A stretch of DNA of 64,000 nt from Angiostrongylus vasorum (GCA_018806985.1 JADANN010000197.1:2333001-2397000), one strand, 5' to 3'; shown: positions 1 to 12,640, counted from the first letter of the stretch. Notes: generated by a model from the letters alone, not told the origin. Numbers and translations: made by a program.

Positions 1-2420
1 TAGCCAAATCTAAACAAATGTTTGCTAGCCAGATTTATCCAGCAAGAGTCAGTTGAGGGTATACAGAGTTCTCACACCGACCATAATAACCCAGATAAAT
101 CAATCAATAATGAAATGCTACTATTCTCTGCGGTTTAAAACTGGCTTGAGTGCGAGTGAGTGCTGCATATTTTACACTGTCCCAACCGCGTCAATAAACT
201 ATGCAGCCCATCAGATGCTTCGACATGGAAGTGTTTACATTAAGATTCTCTATGGTCTCATCAGTTGTTTCATAGTTTTTCAAGAAAAAAATACGATTGT
301 TCTTTATTTTGACCCACGTCTGCCATCAAAAGTCGAATTTTACTGCAATAGAAAATGTGGCAGTGATCCCTTCCATTGAGCTTTTTCCCACAGTCGTGGA
401 TTTCTTCGAGTGGGGATGGTTTAAATGTTAGAAACGATCTCGAACTTCTATTCAAATGAACGCATCTGTATGAATTTCACGGAAAACTGAATGACCAGAA
501 GATTAGAAAACGCAAAAAAATGGAAATCGGCTTATGCAGCTGAGTGTTGCTGTGAAAGAACAATGACCGATTATAAGCTCCAGTTTTTTCTCCCTGAAGG
601 CTATTCTTAGCTGGCAAATTGTCCTTTATTTTGACTCACATCTGCCAATTCCTTCGTCGTACTAAATTCTTGTGTGGCCTGCCTTACATTTTTTCCGAGA
701 TCTGAAAAAATTCTGTTCACAGCAAGCAATTTTCGCAGTAGGTAACCTCAATTTCTCTACGCAAACCAGTTTTTTGGTTTCAAAGCGTCGCATTTCTGGG
801 AGGACAGGGTCTATTCTCTATGTCAACTTTTGCTTAACTGGTTGCTTAATATGGTGATCATTTAAAACTGTTTAAAGGAATGGAAAAACACGAAATGATG
901 TTTTTCCAGGTAGCTTTTAAAAAATTGTCTGTAGGAGCCTTCGTGAATGAGCTCGAGCCGGTTAGCCACGGGACTATGCTTTCCAAGTAATAGTAGGTTA
1001 AGTGAGGCCTAGAGGTAAACATCTAGTTTTGTTTTCTTGTATTCGATTCGTCTCCTCGTACACACCATTCAACAAACTCTTCGCATTAGTAATTCAGCTG
1101 ATGTCTTGGAATTTTTGATCTGCCTCAAAAATGTCAATGAATGCCGGAAGAGACGATTCTCCATGAAACCGTGTTGTCGACCGTGCAAGAATAGATCATT
1201 CCCAGACCTCCATCAAAGGTAGAAGCTAACCTCCGTGAATCCAAAGGAGTTCTTAAAGAAATTTGATACTAATGTCCTAACCGAAGAGCCTTGAAAACCT
1301 TGGTTAGGTTAGAGCAGATTCGAACCAGAGCCCTTGCGGGTTTTGTTGAACTGCACCTCCAATAGTGCACTTCTGCCGTCTTTCGTACATGTGTTCACTT
1401 TCGAGTGTGTAGGTGCGTTTTCATATGCAGTCACGATTTGATTCGCTTTGATGAAATGAGCTCTTTATTTCTGCTCTATGAACACGGCACGATCTTTCTA
1501 AGTTGCTAAAATGTAGAAGGACTATGGTGGTAACTGTAATTACGGCTTGCGCACAATAACACCGAAGCCTTCCGTTATGACTCTAGCCATGTAAAAGGCG
1601 AAGACTAAATACGACGTTACCCAACAGACTAACACTATTAAACGTATCCCATTAAGTGCCGTTCATGATATCTGAGCTGAAGTAATCTTCGGAACATGTG
1701 ATATGAGATTGGCTATTAAAATCGATTCCTTTGAATGACGACGGACCCGAGTCGAGAGATAACAGCTGAAAAGATATGATCCAATGCAGGGTTTAGCAAA
1801 CTTCACCTTCGCTGTTGCATCAACTTACGATGAGTACGAGGTGTAGGAACTCCATATGGACTCAGAGAAGTCTTACTACGAATGAAGGCTCATAGAGTCA
1901 TTATTAGGAAGGCCATCATTGAGATAAACATCAAGAAATAATCTGAGGATTTCAACACGGAGTCCAGGTGTAACTAGGTGCGATTTTCCAGCTTTCTTCA
2001 CTAATCATTTAGTGAATATTTTATGAAAGTAAATGGATTGATACGTCTATATAAAATCTTGCATGTCCTCGAATAATCACTAAATTAGACGTAGGGTTTC
2101 CGACCGTGAAACATCCACGTGGACTATTAAGCAACCTTTTTTCTCAGTCATCACGTAGAAGACCATTTAGCGACGTCGTCCTCCTTTCAGATCAAACCGG
2201 ATGAAGAGCGCTCCTTTAAAGCTCGGTGACGGGTGTTCTCCTACACATGCCGGCAGAAAAACTGTTCTCCTTCCACAAAAAGAGAGTAGCTCTTGTAGAA
2301 CATTTGCTTCTTATTGACTTGACATCTCTCGGCAGAGTGACAGTGGATAAACATGGAGAAAAGGGCGAGGCACGAATAGAACTTTTGGATTTTCCATTGT
2401 TAATGTGCGAAACGAGGTGA
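1..2420. other. No gene or repeat recognised
   Basis: I see no exon with a recognisable domain, no tRNA-like head and no copy of the repeat families found elsewhere in the window. Open frames are short (about 60-110 codons) and their translations look like random, low-complexity sequence. This is probably intergenic DNA or a long intron. Confidence 0.4.
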
Positions 2421-2640
2421 GTGCAGCGCAGTGATTAGAGGTGATATGTAGTAAATACTGGGCTGTTGGCTCGATTCCACGCTTCAAGGCAACCAAGCCG
2501 GCCTTTAATCCGAATTGATAGATTGAATTAGGTCGATGGGCACCTGTAGATCAATGTGTAGAGACCAGATATACATTCAACCACTTTCAAATTCCTTGAT
2601 AGAGCTGGGTACATGCCCAGTACTCAAGGAATTGCTCGGC
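2421..2640 (+). repeat. Relic of the tRNA-headed SINE
   Basis: An A-box-like string (CAGCGCAGTGATTAGAGG) is followed about 45 bp later by a B-box-like GGCTCGATTCC and an 'accaagcc' stretch, in the order seen in the better SINE copies. The body and tail are too diverged to align by eye. Confidence 0.35.
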
Positions 2641-2833
2641 CCCGAATACTTCATACTCCCTATTTAACATGAAGCAATTCTAACATGGATGTATGGGTTT
2701 CAATGCACGTGTTGCGAAAAAATAATCTACCTCGGTTTTAAACAGAATTTTTTTTAATTTATTGTGAACCATAATAACTGAAATTTGAAGCCTAAAGAAA
2801 AAACGTCGAATAAAATTTAAAAAAATGAAAATA

Positions 2834-2974
2834 GAACTAGCTGAGAGACAGGCGAAACGAAGGACCCGTGGTGTGGTGGTGAACGCGTTACTCCCCGGAA
2901 AGGACAATAGCGCGTTCATTCCCCACCGCAGACACCTGCAGTCCGGAGTTTTGCAAATATCTCAGCATCATTAG
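2834..2974 (+). repeat. Single arm of a palindromic MITE-like repeat
   Basis: This arm runs from 'gaactagctgagagacagg' through 'gtggtgaacgcgtt' to 'atctcagcatcatt'. The same arm occurs in opposite orientations around 8.87-9.34, 10.84-11.24 and 33.24-33.50 kb, where it forms palindromes. Here only one arm is present. No coding capacity. Confidence 0.65.
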
Positions 2975-3117
2975 AATGTCAAATTAATTTTTTTTATCAA
3001 GGTAGTATTTGCTTGATATTGAAGTGAAGGCCATTAGAATGTACAGAAATTTGCCAACATAATGCAACCTTCTTGTTCAACAGCTATAGAATCTTCTACT
3101 TTTTTTCTAGAGCCCAC

Positions 3118-3402
3118 AGGCGCATGTGGCACAGTGGTCGGAGGCGCCCTAAAATGCAAATGGGATCGATTCCCGCGCCCCTGGTCCATCAAACCTTCCA
3201 TCCCTCCGGGGTCCGCAAATTGGTGCCAGACTTGTCTGGGAGAATAGCAGCACTGGCAAGATACATCGGTAGGCCACCGCGAGTCATTGTAAAGGCCAGA
3301 TATGCATTCACTCATCCTTAACGATGGTTAATGAAGTTGAATGGATGACGTATCAATATGGGATTGATCAACGCCAAGAGCTTTATACTTTTTTATCCTC
3401 TT
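3118..3402 (+). mobile_element. tRNA-derived SINE, near full length
   Basis: The left end is tRNA-like. An A box (TGGCACAGTGG) lies about 40 bp before a B box (GGGATCGATTCC), the two internal promoter elements of RNA polymerase III. The body carries family landmarks: 'ccttccatccctccggggtc', 'gtctgggagaatagcagcac', 'gccagatatgcattca'. The right end is 'gattgatcaacgcc' followed by 'agctttat' and T-rich tail repeats. Non-coding, and expected to depend on the machinery of a LINE, plausibly one of the RTE copies in this window. Confidence 0.8.
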
Positions 3403-5332
3403 TTTTCTACAGGACATAAAACATTTTCCGTTTCTTTGTCGAGGTCAGTACTCAAACCGGTTTAACAATGAGGATTCAATTTAATAGAACAAGACAAGGT
3501 AGTGTCTTTCAACGAACTGTTCCTGTTGGAGCCGACGCTCCTACGTAAAAAAAAGTCCTAAAAACAATTCGCTCTGCATTCACCCTTTTTTTTTACAACG
3601 GATTTGAGTTCAGACAAATTTAAAAACTAGAATAAGACCATAATCGCCTTTCACATCAACTGAGTGGATTTCAGCACATCTCATATACGATTCGTTTCCC
3701 TCTCATCCGTTATCCACGAAGGTCATCCAACATTTTTGTGTGGGTTCGTCTGCTGTTCGAAGATTCTTCTTTCATCAGGAATGTCGTTGAATGTGGACGC
3801 AGACGGTTCTACCTAAAGTTCTAAGATAGCCCGGCTAAAGCGCTTCCACTTGGAATGCAGAGAGTAAACTATTCCCAGGCAAGCCAGGTACCAGTTTCTC
3901 GACACGTAAGAATGAAAAGCTTTGATAGCTAGGGGGCGCAGTCGAACCAACACCGTGCCTGTGATGATCGGTGTCACTAACACGACGTTACCTTGAATAA
4001 CATTTTACAAAAGTTATTTAGACATTTAAACCAGTGAGTCGAAGCCTTTTTTATTTTTGATGAGGAGTTATTGCAGTAGTTATTTGCATTAGCAAAGCTT
4101 CAGGCGGATTTCATTTTCTAAGAGCCTGCTTCAGTTGAAAGAAAGCCTTCTAGGAAATACTTAGAACAGTAGTCCAAAGCATATTTCACGAACCTGTCAC
4201 GTCCTTAGGTTCTAAAACGTTCCATTTATAAAAAAGCAGTTGTCGAGAGAACAGCTTTCTCCTGAACGTGTTCGTTTGAATGTTGCCGAACAGTTGCATC
4301 CAGTTGAGGTGTGCTTTTCTGACTTTTCTACTTATCTACACTTCATCAGTTCGTGACCATCTTGTTCTTTTCTAGAAAACCACAGTAAAAAATTATATTC
4401 CAGTGCGATTTATGTCTGCGTTTAACAAGTTATTTTGATTAATTCGACAATTTCTTATATTTCCAGTTAACACTTCCATGAGGCTTCGATTTTCTATTCG
4501 ATTCCCTCGTTCTCAGCTTTCCACATCCTCCCTTATTCCAAAATTTTTATTTATTCACCTTCCCGTCGTGTCAAATGTTTTTCTACCTTTCAATAAGAAT
4601 TCGAAACATTTCGTGAAATATGAGGAGTTCGACTTCACCAGACAGGTTGTCATCACTGAGAGCTCAGATGCTTCGACACAGAGGATGCTGCATAGTGTCA
4701 GTGACCACGGGAAGGAAACCCACCTGGTTTGTTGACGAAACGTTGTGCGACAGGTGCGAGGGGGACACTCTATCTAAGTTGATTCCCACTTCTAGGTTCC
4801 ATCACCCGACGACGTTCGCCGGCTTCTAAATATTCGGAGGACTATCATTTCAGATTCACAGTTCTTTAAAAGTTAAAATTTCTTCTTCACAAAATCTACT
4901 CATGTTTATCATACTCTCTACTGCATGTGCGTTGGCTTCAATGCATAGGATACGATAGTGACTGGCGCTTCTGACTTTAAACCAGAAATATCTCACCTCA
5001 TATGTGAACTTTTAGAACTTATAGATCTTTGTCAATAAGGTGAAAGTATTCCCATTTCATCACGTCGAATTTCGGTCTTAACTATTCACAATCACAGTGA
5101 TATTCTTGAAAAGTTATATTTACTCTTCTTTTTGATAGAATTCAGCCTTTTCTATGAGTCGATCACTTCTTCACCCTTCTGTTGTAGGGTTACGTGTACC
5201 GAGCTGGAAAACCAGCTTCAGACTCTAAGTTTTAAACCAATCACCACTCAAAGCGATCCATTAACTGGAAATTACTCGCCGAGCGATAGCAGTTTCCTTT
5301 ATTTGGAATATTTCATACGAAGCTGACTCAAA
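3403..5332. other. No gene or repeat recognised
   Basis: AT-rich DNA without a recognisable exon. The longest open frame (4478-4735, +) has no familiar domain and no convincing splice context. Confidence 0.35.
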
Positions 5333-5472
5333 ACACCGACTTTTTATAAACCTCGGCATAGATAGTTGATATATTTATTTATATGATCTTATAAACTGAT
5401 CTTCTTTAGCTGATGCGAGGTTAGTATAGGTCTTTGTTGTCGCTGTCGTTGTTGTTGGTGTTGTTGGTCGAC

Positions 5473-5508
5473 GGCTGACTTTTCGGCGATTTCGCCTTCC
5501 TCAGAGTC
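5473..5508 (-). ncRNA. Hammerhead-ribozyme-like core (left arm)
   Basis: Read on the minus strand: CTGAGGA, a GGCG/CGCC stem with an AAAT loop, GAAA, then AGTC and a GGCT/AGCC-type outer pairing weakened by one change. This follows the hammerhead order (CUGANGA, stem II, GAAA, cleavage triplet). One unpaired A precedes stem II. The stem III palindrome seen in other copies (ACGT) is changed to AAGT, so this copy may be inactive. Confidence 0.45.
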
Positions 5509-5967
5509 TGGAAGTATTTTTATATTAGAATACTTTAATTATTAGGTGGAAAAAAGGGCTAAAGTATTAATGAACATCAAACCTTTAAATAGACGGTGGG
5601 TTAGGATGCTTCGGTCAGATGTAGTTCTAAGCCATATTGAACAAAAAAGGCGTTTTGGATGGATTTCAAAAATCCAAAGATGAAACCGGAAAGACGAATG
5701 CCTCACTATCACACGTGACCTGGCGCCTTATTTCAAAATGATATTTTGACCCCGGGGTGTGTCTTGCTCGCGACCCCACGTGAACAAAGCGTGGGCCAGT
5801 CCCACTCGTAACACCACGGTGAGTAACCTTTCTGTTCAATATGGCGTGGAACTACATAGTGACCATAGCATCCTAACCCACCATGTATTTAAAAAAAATC
5901 ATCTTCATTAATACTTTAGCCTTTTTTTCCACCGAATAATTAAAGTATTCTAGTATAAAATACGTCC

Positions 5968-6005
5968 AGGCTATGAGGGAAGGCGAAATCGCCGAAACGT
6001 CAGCC
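5968..6005 (+). ncRNA. Hammerhead-ribozyme-like core (right arm, degenerate)
   Basis: GGCT is followed by ATGAGGGA in place of CTGAGGA, then GGCG-AAAT-CGCC, GAAA, CGTC and AGCC. Stem I, stem II and the GAAA-CGTC part are preserved, but the catalytic CUGANGA box is altered. This copy is probably dead. Confidence 0.4.
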
Positions 6006-6125
6006 ATCGACCAACAACACCAACAACAACAACAGCGACAACAAAGACCTATAGCAACCTCGCATTAGCTAAAGAAGATCAATTTATAAGATCATATAAG
6101 TAAATATATCACACAATACGGCGCC

Positions 6126-7293
6126 TTTTTTTGCTTGTCATCCAGCTTTTACTTTTTCTTTTAGATATTCCTCCTTAACTTCCTTTATTAAATGAACACT
6201 TCAGTTGCGTAATCTATCTAGTGAACAAATCAGTACCTTCGTAAAGGAAAAGCTTGGAAAAGCTTGTTTGCTACGACATTACACTTCTTTCGAAAACAGC
6301 ATTTTCAACGACATTGGTAGTAACAACAGTTGTACATGAGAAGTTGAGAGCTCTTCCTAGATCTACAGAAAAAGTTTTCTGTTCCCATGTGGGTTAAAAA
6401 TGTTTGTTTTTAACGATGTCATTTCATTTTTTGAAGTTGTTTACCATCCACTTTAGTGTTCAAAATACGAGATTGATTATGCGGTTTTTTGCCTCAATAA
6501 ATTCGGGCTCTCATCGTGGTACCACAAAAAAAAACATCTATCTCCTTGCGAAGCAGAGTAGGGAGGGCTTAGCCGCGCTAAAGCGTTCCCAGGATTTCAC
6601 CACAGGCAATCGGTTGTCCACTTGGGCCAAGGGAATGTTTGCTGAATGTTTACTAACTTGCGAGACTACAGTTTTTACAAAACAACAATTCTTGTGACAG
6701 CAGCGATTCTTTTAATTGGCGTGGTAGCACCCTCTATTTCTATTTCGTTTTTCAATGAATAGGATAACTTCATCAACCTGATCGCTTCCTAAGTATGCAT
6801 ACTATAACAAAGAGCGGTTGAGAGGCTTGCTTTAAATCATGTTACCAAGAGTAAAACCCAGAAATTTTTGAGGCCGTCCAAATACCTGGCCAAACAAGAT
6901 GTATGTTGATATGGTCCTTCCCAACTAGGAAATCGAGGTCAGCCAAAAACAGCCGGTGCGGAATAAACACTGTAGAATACTAAAAGCCTCGTGTCACTTT
7001 GTTAGCAGCCATAAAATTAATACTAACAATTATTTGGACTTTTATTGGCCTACGGCATTCTTTCGCTAATAAAGAAATATCTTGTGTCCAGACTAATCAT
7101 GGATGATGGAACTAGCATTGTAAGCACCTACAATAAAAAGGTCCACAAATAACGTACTATCTTTGGAAAAATCCTTGTTCTCTTCGGCTTCAGTTGTTTT
7201 TCTGCTAACTAATGCTCCTTATATCGTCTTCTTTAATATCTCCCATTTTTAGGATTCCCATGTGATTTTTGACTATTTTGATTCGCAGCCAGT
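6126..7293. other. Upstream of the nAChR gene, nothing recognised
   Basis: No coding exon or repeat is recognised. A splice-acceptor-like 'gattcgcag' ends at 7288, just before the receptor ATG at 7294, so a 5' untranslated exon or a trans-spliced leader may join there. A promoter cannot be placed by eye. Confidence 0.3.
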
Positions 7294-7345
7294 ATGCATT
7301 CGAATGCCCTCATCACGGTTGTCATCATCGCTTTGAGTGTTCACG
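7294..7345 (+). CDS. nAChR exon 1: start codon and signal peptide
   Basis: The ATG opens a short frame with a classic secretory signal (MHSNALITVVIIALSVH) ending at a GTAATG donor. It ends in phase 1, which fits the acceptor at 9937. There is no homology beyond signal-peptide character, so the link to the receptor rests on phase, strand and position. Confidence 0.55.
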
Positions 7346-8051
7346 GTAATGTAGAACTTCTACAAATTCAAAGGTCTGCCCTACCGCAGCTACAAGTTTG
7401 GAGTTCTAGTAAATTATTTGTCTTATAATTAACACTCTATCAAATGTGGAATCTCGAGCTTATTAGTCACGAAGTTTTAATGAGCGTCGTTAGCTGTCAA
7501 ATAATGAGTGGAAAGGGAACAAAACTTGTCATGAACGTTGTAGAAGAGTAAAAAATCCGTTTCTTAAAATGCTTAACGTTCGATGAAAAACTTTATGTTC
7601 TGGATAGGAAACCCTTACTGTCTAAAGCTTTAAATACCTCTTCCGCACTAACCTACTCGAATGCGTTCTTATGCTGATGAAACTGGGACAAAATGGTCTC
7701 CCTATAATGTCGCGGTACATCATTGAGTTTCCTTACCGTTTTGATGTGATCGTGCTCGTCGAATGAGAAACCGTGTTTGCCTCCTTGGATGCCTATCGTC
7801 AAATCCTGTTGAACATGCCAAGCAAAGATCTTGTAGACGACATGCGACAAGTGGATTTCGCGATGATTGTCGAAGTTGCGTAGATTTTTTCCATTTTATG
7901 AGAACACTGTCCGTTTGGTTTTCCATTAGCGAGCTATCTTGCATTCTGGCAGGTAACGTAACAAAAACTGAAACATTTTTGACAAAGCTCTAGCCGTTCC
8001 TTCTTCTGAAACCTTCGTCTAGACCTATTTTATTGCTACGTTACGTTGTTC

Positions 8052-8335
8052 AGTGTGGAGTGCAGGGTAGTGCTTAGAGGTGCTCTGCAAAACACACGTT
8101 GTTTCTATCTCGCCCTAGGGATCACCAGCCCAGCACCTTTGTGGGATCGGCAAACTGGTACCAAACATTTCTGGGAGGACAGCAGCACTGACTTGATAAG
8201 TCGACCGGCCAAAATGACTTATTGCTTAGCATAGATAAATTTCATTCAATTACCTCTGCTATGCTTACTGAAGTCGAATGTACGGCGCAGCGAGATTGAT
8301 CAACGCCGAAAGCTTCATTCTTTGTATTTTACTAC
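8052..8335 (+). mobile_element. Diverged SINE copy in nAChR intron 1
   Basis: The head is weakly tRNA-like ('gtagtgcttagaggtgctctg'). The body is clear: 'ggtaccaaacatttctggga', 'gacagcagcactgac', and the right end 'gattgatcaacgccgaaagc'. Older and more diverged than the copies with target-site duplications. Confidence 0.6.
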
Positions 8336-8869
8336 ATTATTCGACCACAAGGAGGGATGCCGAACTTCAGCGAAGGATACCGCTACTGTGAAATACCTAT
8401 TATTCTTGAGCGAAATTTAAGCAAGTAGAGGTTGCTTTTTAAAAAGAATTGTTCACAAATTGTGAATAACCTTCTTTTGCCCTGTTGAATGCAATAATTT
8501 CTTTAAGAGTCGGTCGGTGTTGCGTGGAGGTCAACTACTTCAGCTCTCTTCACTGGCAAATGTTTTTAGGAATAATCTTGCATGAGTTTCACAAACGGCG
8601 TCTGCCAAACTGATGAAGAAATAGCCCACAACAATTAACAGTCTTTATTATCCCACAGACGTCGTATTTGATGTTGTTGGCTTGGGACATCGGATCGTTA
8701 TTCGATTCACTGAGTATCATCATAGTCCTTCTTAACACCCTGTAATATTTTAGTAACTTTTAGCACTCATCCTAACTAATACAGCTGCAGAAGACAATTC
8801 CGTTATGTCAACTTTTTTATTTACTGCCTATTGCAATTTTTTCATGGTAGAGTGTTATGTGTGATGCAA

Positions 8870-9335
8870 CGACAATGATTTGGGCAACAAACGCGCTATT
8901 ATCCTCTCCGGGGGCTAGCGCGTTCACCATCACACCATGCCGATCCTTCGTTTCGCCTGTCTCTCAGCTAGTTCTATCGATCAATTTTGTCAAGTTTTAC
9001 AAATATCTCAGCATCATTGTGGTTCTATCACACATAATACCCTGCCATGAAAAAATTGTAATAGGCAGAAAATAAAAATTTGGCATTTTTTATTTCTGAC
9101 TACAGCGTCAGCTTAACTGGCTTCCTTGCCGATTAGCCCAAATCAATCCCATAGACGGGCGATTGCTGATAGCACTGACTGATAGAAAACTAGCTGAGAG
9201 ACAGGCGAAACAGAAGGACCTGCAAGGTATGGTGGTGAACGCGTTAGCCCCCAGAAAAGGTAATAGCGCGTTCGTTCCCCACCGCAGATTCCTGCAGCAG
9301 TATGGATTTCTGCAAATGTCTCAGCATCATTGTAC
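8870..9335. repeat. Palindromic MITE-like element in nAChR intron 1
   Basis: A left arm (8880-9020, inverted) and a right arm (about 9175-9335, direct) share 'agctgagagacaggcgaaac', the 'gaacgcgtt' core and 'tctcagcatcatt' at the end. The centre carries 'catgaaaaaattgtaatagg', a terminus-like string also seen near 18715, which suggests a rearranged or nested insertion. Confidence 0.6.
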
Positions 9336-9937
9336 TTCCAGTATAATTCACTTCATTTCATGCTTTTTGACCTTATAGGCATGAGAAATACACACCATTC
9401 ATGCATGGATAGTAATAGAAAGCTGCCTTATTTGAATTGCAGCATCGCTCACGGGTTTTGTCGGGTTATAAGCTTTCTCTTATATGGGTCGCCAGTTTGG
9501 AAATTCGAAACCTTCCAACCTAGGTGTATTTGGTGGGCGATGAACTCTCTACAATATATCTCTCTTTGGCACTCATTCATGGTGAGCGTTCTATCGTTAG
9601 AGTAATACCATTATCAAAGCAATATTGGCACCACAGAATAACGGCGAACAGGCTCCTACTTTGATATTCATTAGCATCTACCATTTTGATGGAAAATGTC
9701 TTCGAAAAAATGGACATATAATCATCGCTTTCACCGGCGCTGCTTAAAAGCGCTCGCCATCAACCACGTAGTTGATCACCGGAGGGTTATCTTTACAGTA
9801 ATGGCAAAACCACATTGAAATTCCAGTATATTATCCAGTCCGTTTTGTAGACATCTTGCTTCCCAAGCTTTTAAACCAGTGACATTGGTATGTTTGTGGA
9901 AAAAAAACCATAGCAAAGGGGAATGATATTTTTTAAG

Positions 9938-11436
9938 TGTTCTCATCGTCCGATGAAGAACGCCTCATTATGGATGTGTTTCATGGGTTACAATTCGTTG
10001 ATCCAGGTAATCAGTTTATAAGATGATTCTTGTTTCTTGAAGTGTTAACAATTTCGGCAACAGTTCTCAATTTTCTAAGCCACTGAGTGTTTCAGCCTGT
10101 CAAAAATGTCAGTGATATTCCAATCATTGTAAAAAATCGCCATGCAACTCGTCCTCCTCATCAATGTGGTATGAATACTATTGATTTATTTTTTGCATTA
10201 TGTAAATGTCGATTTATAACATTTATGTAGTCTTCTATAGTTTCTCATTAATAGTAGCAAGAGAGTGGTTATGGGTATGATAAGGAACTTCATGTTACAA
10301 GAAGAAGTTCATGTGCTTCAGAGGACCAGCCAACTAGTGAGGACTTCGACTTCGACTTTCATCCGGAAACCGGCTACTAGTGAATTCATGTTGTGGTAGA
10401 TCCCAGCACCTACTATGCTTACATTCTTTCTAAGAACAGTCTTATGCCATGCAAGCATGGCCCTACCCTTGGTTAAGTTCTACTTCGCCGAAAGGAGCGA
10501 AAGGAGTAAAAAATATCAGGACTCGTACGAAAAAGTGTAACTCTGTTCCTTTTCTTGGAGGGCACCTGTTGTGCAATGGGACAAATTTGTTTACCCTAGC
10601 TCTCTTATCTTTTCAGGCGGTCATTTTCCTTACTCAATTCTATTCGGCTGTGTTAATGTTTGATAGCGATTTCCATGAATTTTTATAGAATGTGTTTAAA
10701 AAGGTTTCATGTGAGGCTCTCTAGCGAACTCCTCGCAGAACGGAAGATGCTGCTGGAAAGTTTATTAAGTTAGGGTAGGCGTCTGAATGGCTAGCATAGG
10801 ATTTAACGACTTAATAAATTCCCAACGAATGCGACTTAACATCAATGATGCTGAGATATTTACAAAACTCCGGACCGCAAAGTGCCTCCGGTGGGGAATG
10901 AGTGCGCTGTTACCCTATCCCGGGGGCTAACGTGTTCACCACCACACACACGGATCCTTCGTTTCGCCGGTCTCTCAGCTAGTTCTAACGATGCTAGTTA
11001 TAGCCACAGCCTCAGCTTAACTTTGTTGATTGCCGATTTGGGCTGCCCAGATCAAACCCGCTGACGGGTCACTGCTGATGGCACTGATCGATAGAACTAG
11101 CAGAGAAAAAGACGGAACGAAGTACACGCATGATGTGGTGGTGAACGCGTTAGCTCCCGGAAACGGTAATAACGCGTTCGTTCCCCACCGCAGACACCTG
11201 CAGTCCGCAGTTTTGCAGTTATCTCAGCATCATTGAAGTTATATTTCACAACATACCCTGCCATTAAAAAGGGTGAGCAGTGACTAATAAGTTGAAAAAA
11301 GAATGCCACTTATTACAGAAGTTCTAATAAATTGTTTAACGTCATCCAATAGCCACATCTTCCGAATTTTTCGCTGAAATTTTTCTTCAGGACGAAAAAA
11401 GACCAGGTGATGCACACAAACGTCTGGTTGACATTG
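9938..11436 (+). pseudogene. nAChR exons 2-4: N-terminal extracellular domain, each with +1
   Basis: Exon 2 (9938-10006) reads SDEERLIMDVFHG and then, after one surplus T near 9989, YNSLIQ before a GTAATC donor. Exon 3 (10096-10168) reads PVKNVSDIPIIVK and then, after a surplus A in the A6 run at 10131-10136, IAMQLVLLINV. Exon 4 (11391-11436) reads DEK and then, after a surplus A in the run at 11395-11400, DQVMHTNVWLTL. Without those single bases the exons would be 68, 72 and 45 nt and join in frame. The sequence matches the start of the ligand-binding domain of UNC-29-type subunits. Confidence 0.75.
10842..11240. repeat. Full palindromic MITE-like element in nAChR intron 3
   Basis: The outer ends are 'caatgatgctgagatattta' (10840s) and its complement 'atctcagcatcattg' (11221-11236). 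Both arms carry the 'gctgagagac' and 'gtggtgaacgcgtt' blocks in opposite orientations, around a unique centre of about 80 bp. Non-coding. The geometry fits a foldback DNA transposon relic, but no transposase is present. Confidence 0.65.
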
Positions 11437-11466
11437 GTGAGTAGCAATTCGATCTATTATTTAGTT

Positions 11467-11610
11467 GATGGGGTTGATAGCGCAGTGGTGGTGGTGGTAT
11501 CGGTCATTACGAGCACGGTGCTAGTTGGATTTCGCTCTGGGCCAACCAAGCCTCTCATCCTTCCGGGCTCGCTAAATTGGTACCGGACTTGTCTGACAAA
11601 AAAATCACTC
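11467..11610 (+). mobile_element. SINE fragment in nAChR intron 4
   Basis: 'tagcgcagtggtgg' (A-box-like), 'gccaaccaagcctctcatcc' and 'aattggtaccggacttgtct' occur in SINE order. The copy stops after that point, so the 3' half is missing. Confidence 0.55.
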
Positions 11611-12295
11611 TGTACAATCAAACTGGGAACGCTCCAGCCCGGCTATCTCAGGACTGCAGAGAGAATAGACTCGACCAACTTTCTACGACATTCAAGATGA
11701 AATGAAAATCCTCAAGCAAAGGAATCGAATCTGAGAAGTGCTGTCATCCGCACAGTAGGTGTGAGTACCGGTCATAGAAAAATAAAAAATACAAAAAAAA
11801 TCAGAAAATCGGTTAGTTGAGGAGTCGTTATTGTTTTTATTCCAGTTATATCTAACGTTAGCTTTCTAAGACGAACATAAAAAATTATTGTTAATGGACT
11901 TTAATTGCTCATCACGCCATAAAATTATTCTCGCAAAATGGCGTTGTTTAAAGGAAAAGTTTCTGAATAGCGAATGTTCAGTGCCAGATCTTATTGATTC
12001 CTACCAAATCAAAGCATTTGTTTTTAAACATTTTTGACATTTAACAAAAACATTTTTAACACACAGTTGGCACTGTAACCGTAAAACGGCTAGCGGAGAG
12101 CAAAGAGGCACCACATGTGCGAGAACAGACTCGATATTTGATATACAGTGGAAGTCTTGGCATATTCTGGGTAAAGGACTGGGTATTGGATTTGCGTGCA
12201 ATGAGTGAGTCACTCTTCATTACTAGACCGTTTTTTTCTCCCAACGGTTTACTGCATCATCGTGACTCGTGAGGTGTTTCTCGGTATAGAACTGC

Positions 12296-12640
12296 GATGT
12301 ACAGCGGGGGGATTCGTCTCCACAACAGGGTCTCCCAAGCTGAGAAGGAGTCCAGTGTTTCCGTCAGGAAGTCTAGCTAAGAGTAAACCAATACCAGATC
12401 CACCACCGTCCTGGTATCAAAGTCGCATGGTGGCAAATCTCCTTCTGATCCACAGGGGGCTGCGACTGCCCGTGGTGGTGAAGACGTGGAGCAGACTTTA
12501 GCCAGGCTGACTTCGGGATTCAAGGGAACCCAAAATGGCTTAGCCAGAAAATCTCCGAAAAATGGTGATTATGCTGTGACCCGCCCAACCAGTGAGGACG
12601 GGTCGTTCAAGCATCAATTAAGTATCGAGACCGTTTTTCC
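12296..12640 (+). repeat. Short element homologous to the RTE plus-copy 5' region (nAChR intron 4)
   Basis: It contains 'gtctagctaagagtaaacca', 'tatcaaagtcgcatggtgg', 'gatccacaggg' and 'accagtgaggacggg', ending near 'ttcaagcatcaattaag'. The same block occurs at 15010-15300, 24105-24362 (-) and 30615-30930 (-). A related version lies directly upstream of the RTE endonuclease regions at 34.6 and 55.5 kb. No reading frame of its own. Confidence 0.6.

Larger units (their letters stand above)
5333..6125. repeat. Palindromic PLE-derived non-autonomous element
   Basis: The left arm (5335 to about 5600) and the right arm (about 5885-6115) are inverted copies of each other. Each runs from 'atatatttatttatatgatc' through a GTT/CAA-rich tract to a GAAACGTCAGC-type motif and the 'aattaaagta' stretch. 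The centre (about 5690-5870) matches the inner ends of the PLE at 50696-53191 ('cacgtgacctggcgcc', then 'gaccccggggtgtgtc'). The element therefore looks like a PLE that kept both terminal arms and lost its coding region. I could not identify a clean target-site duplication. Confidence 0.75.

Noticed and set aside
7653..7944. Overlapping minus-strand frames of 65-74 codons inside nAChR intron 1
   Set aside because: Two frames overlap each other, neither has a recognisable domain or splice context, and the composition does not favour one. Possibly a transposon relic, but unsupported.
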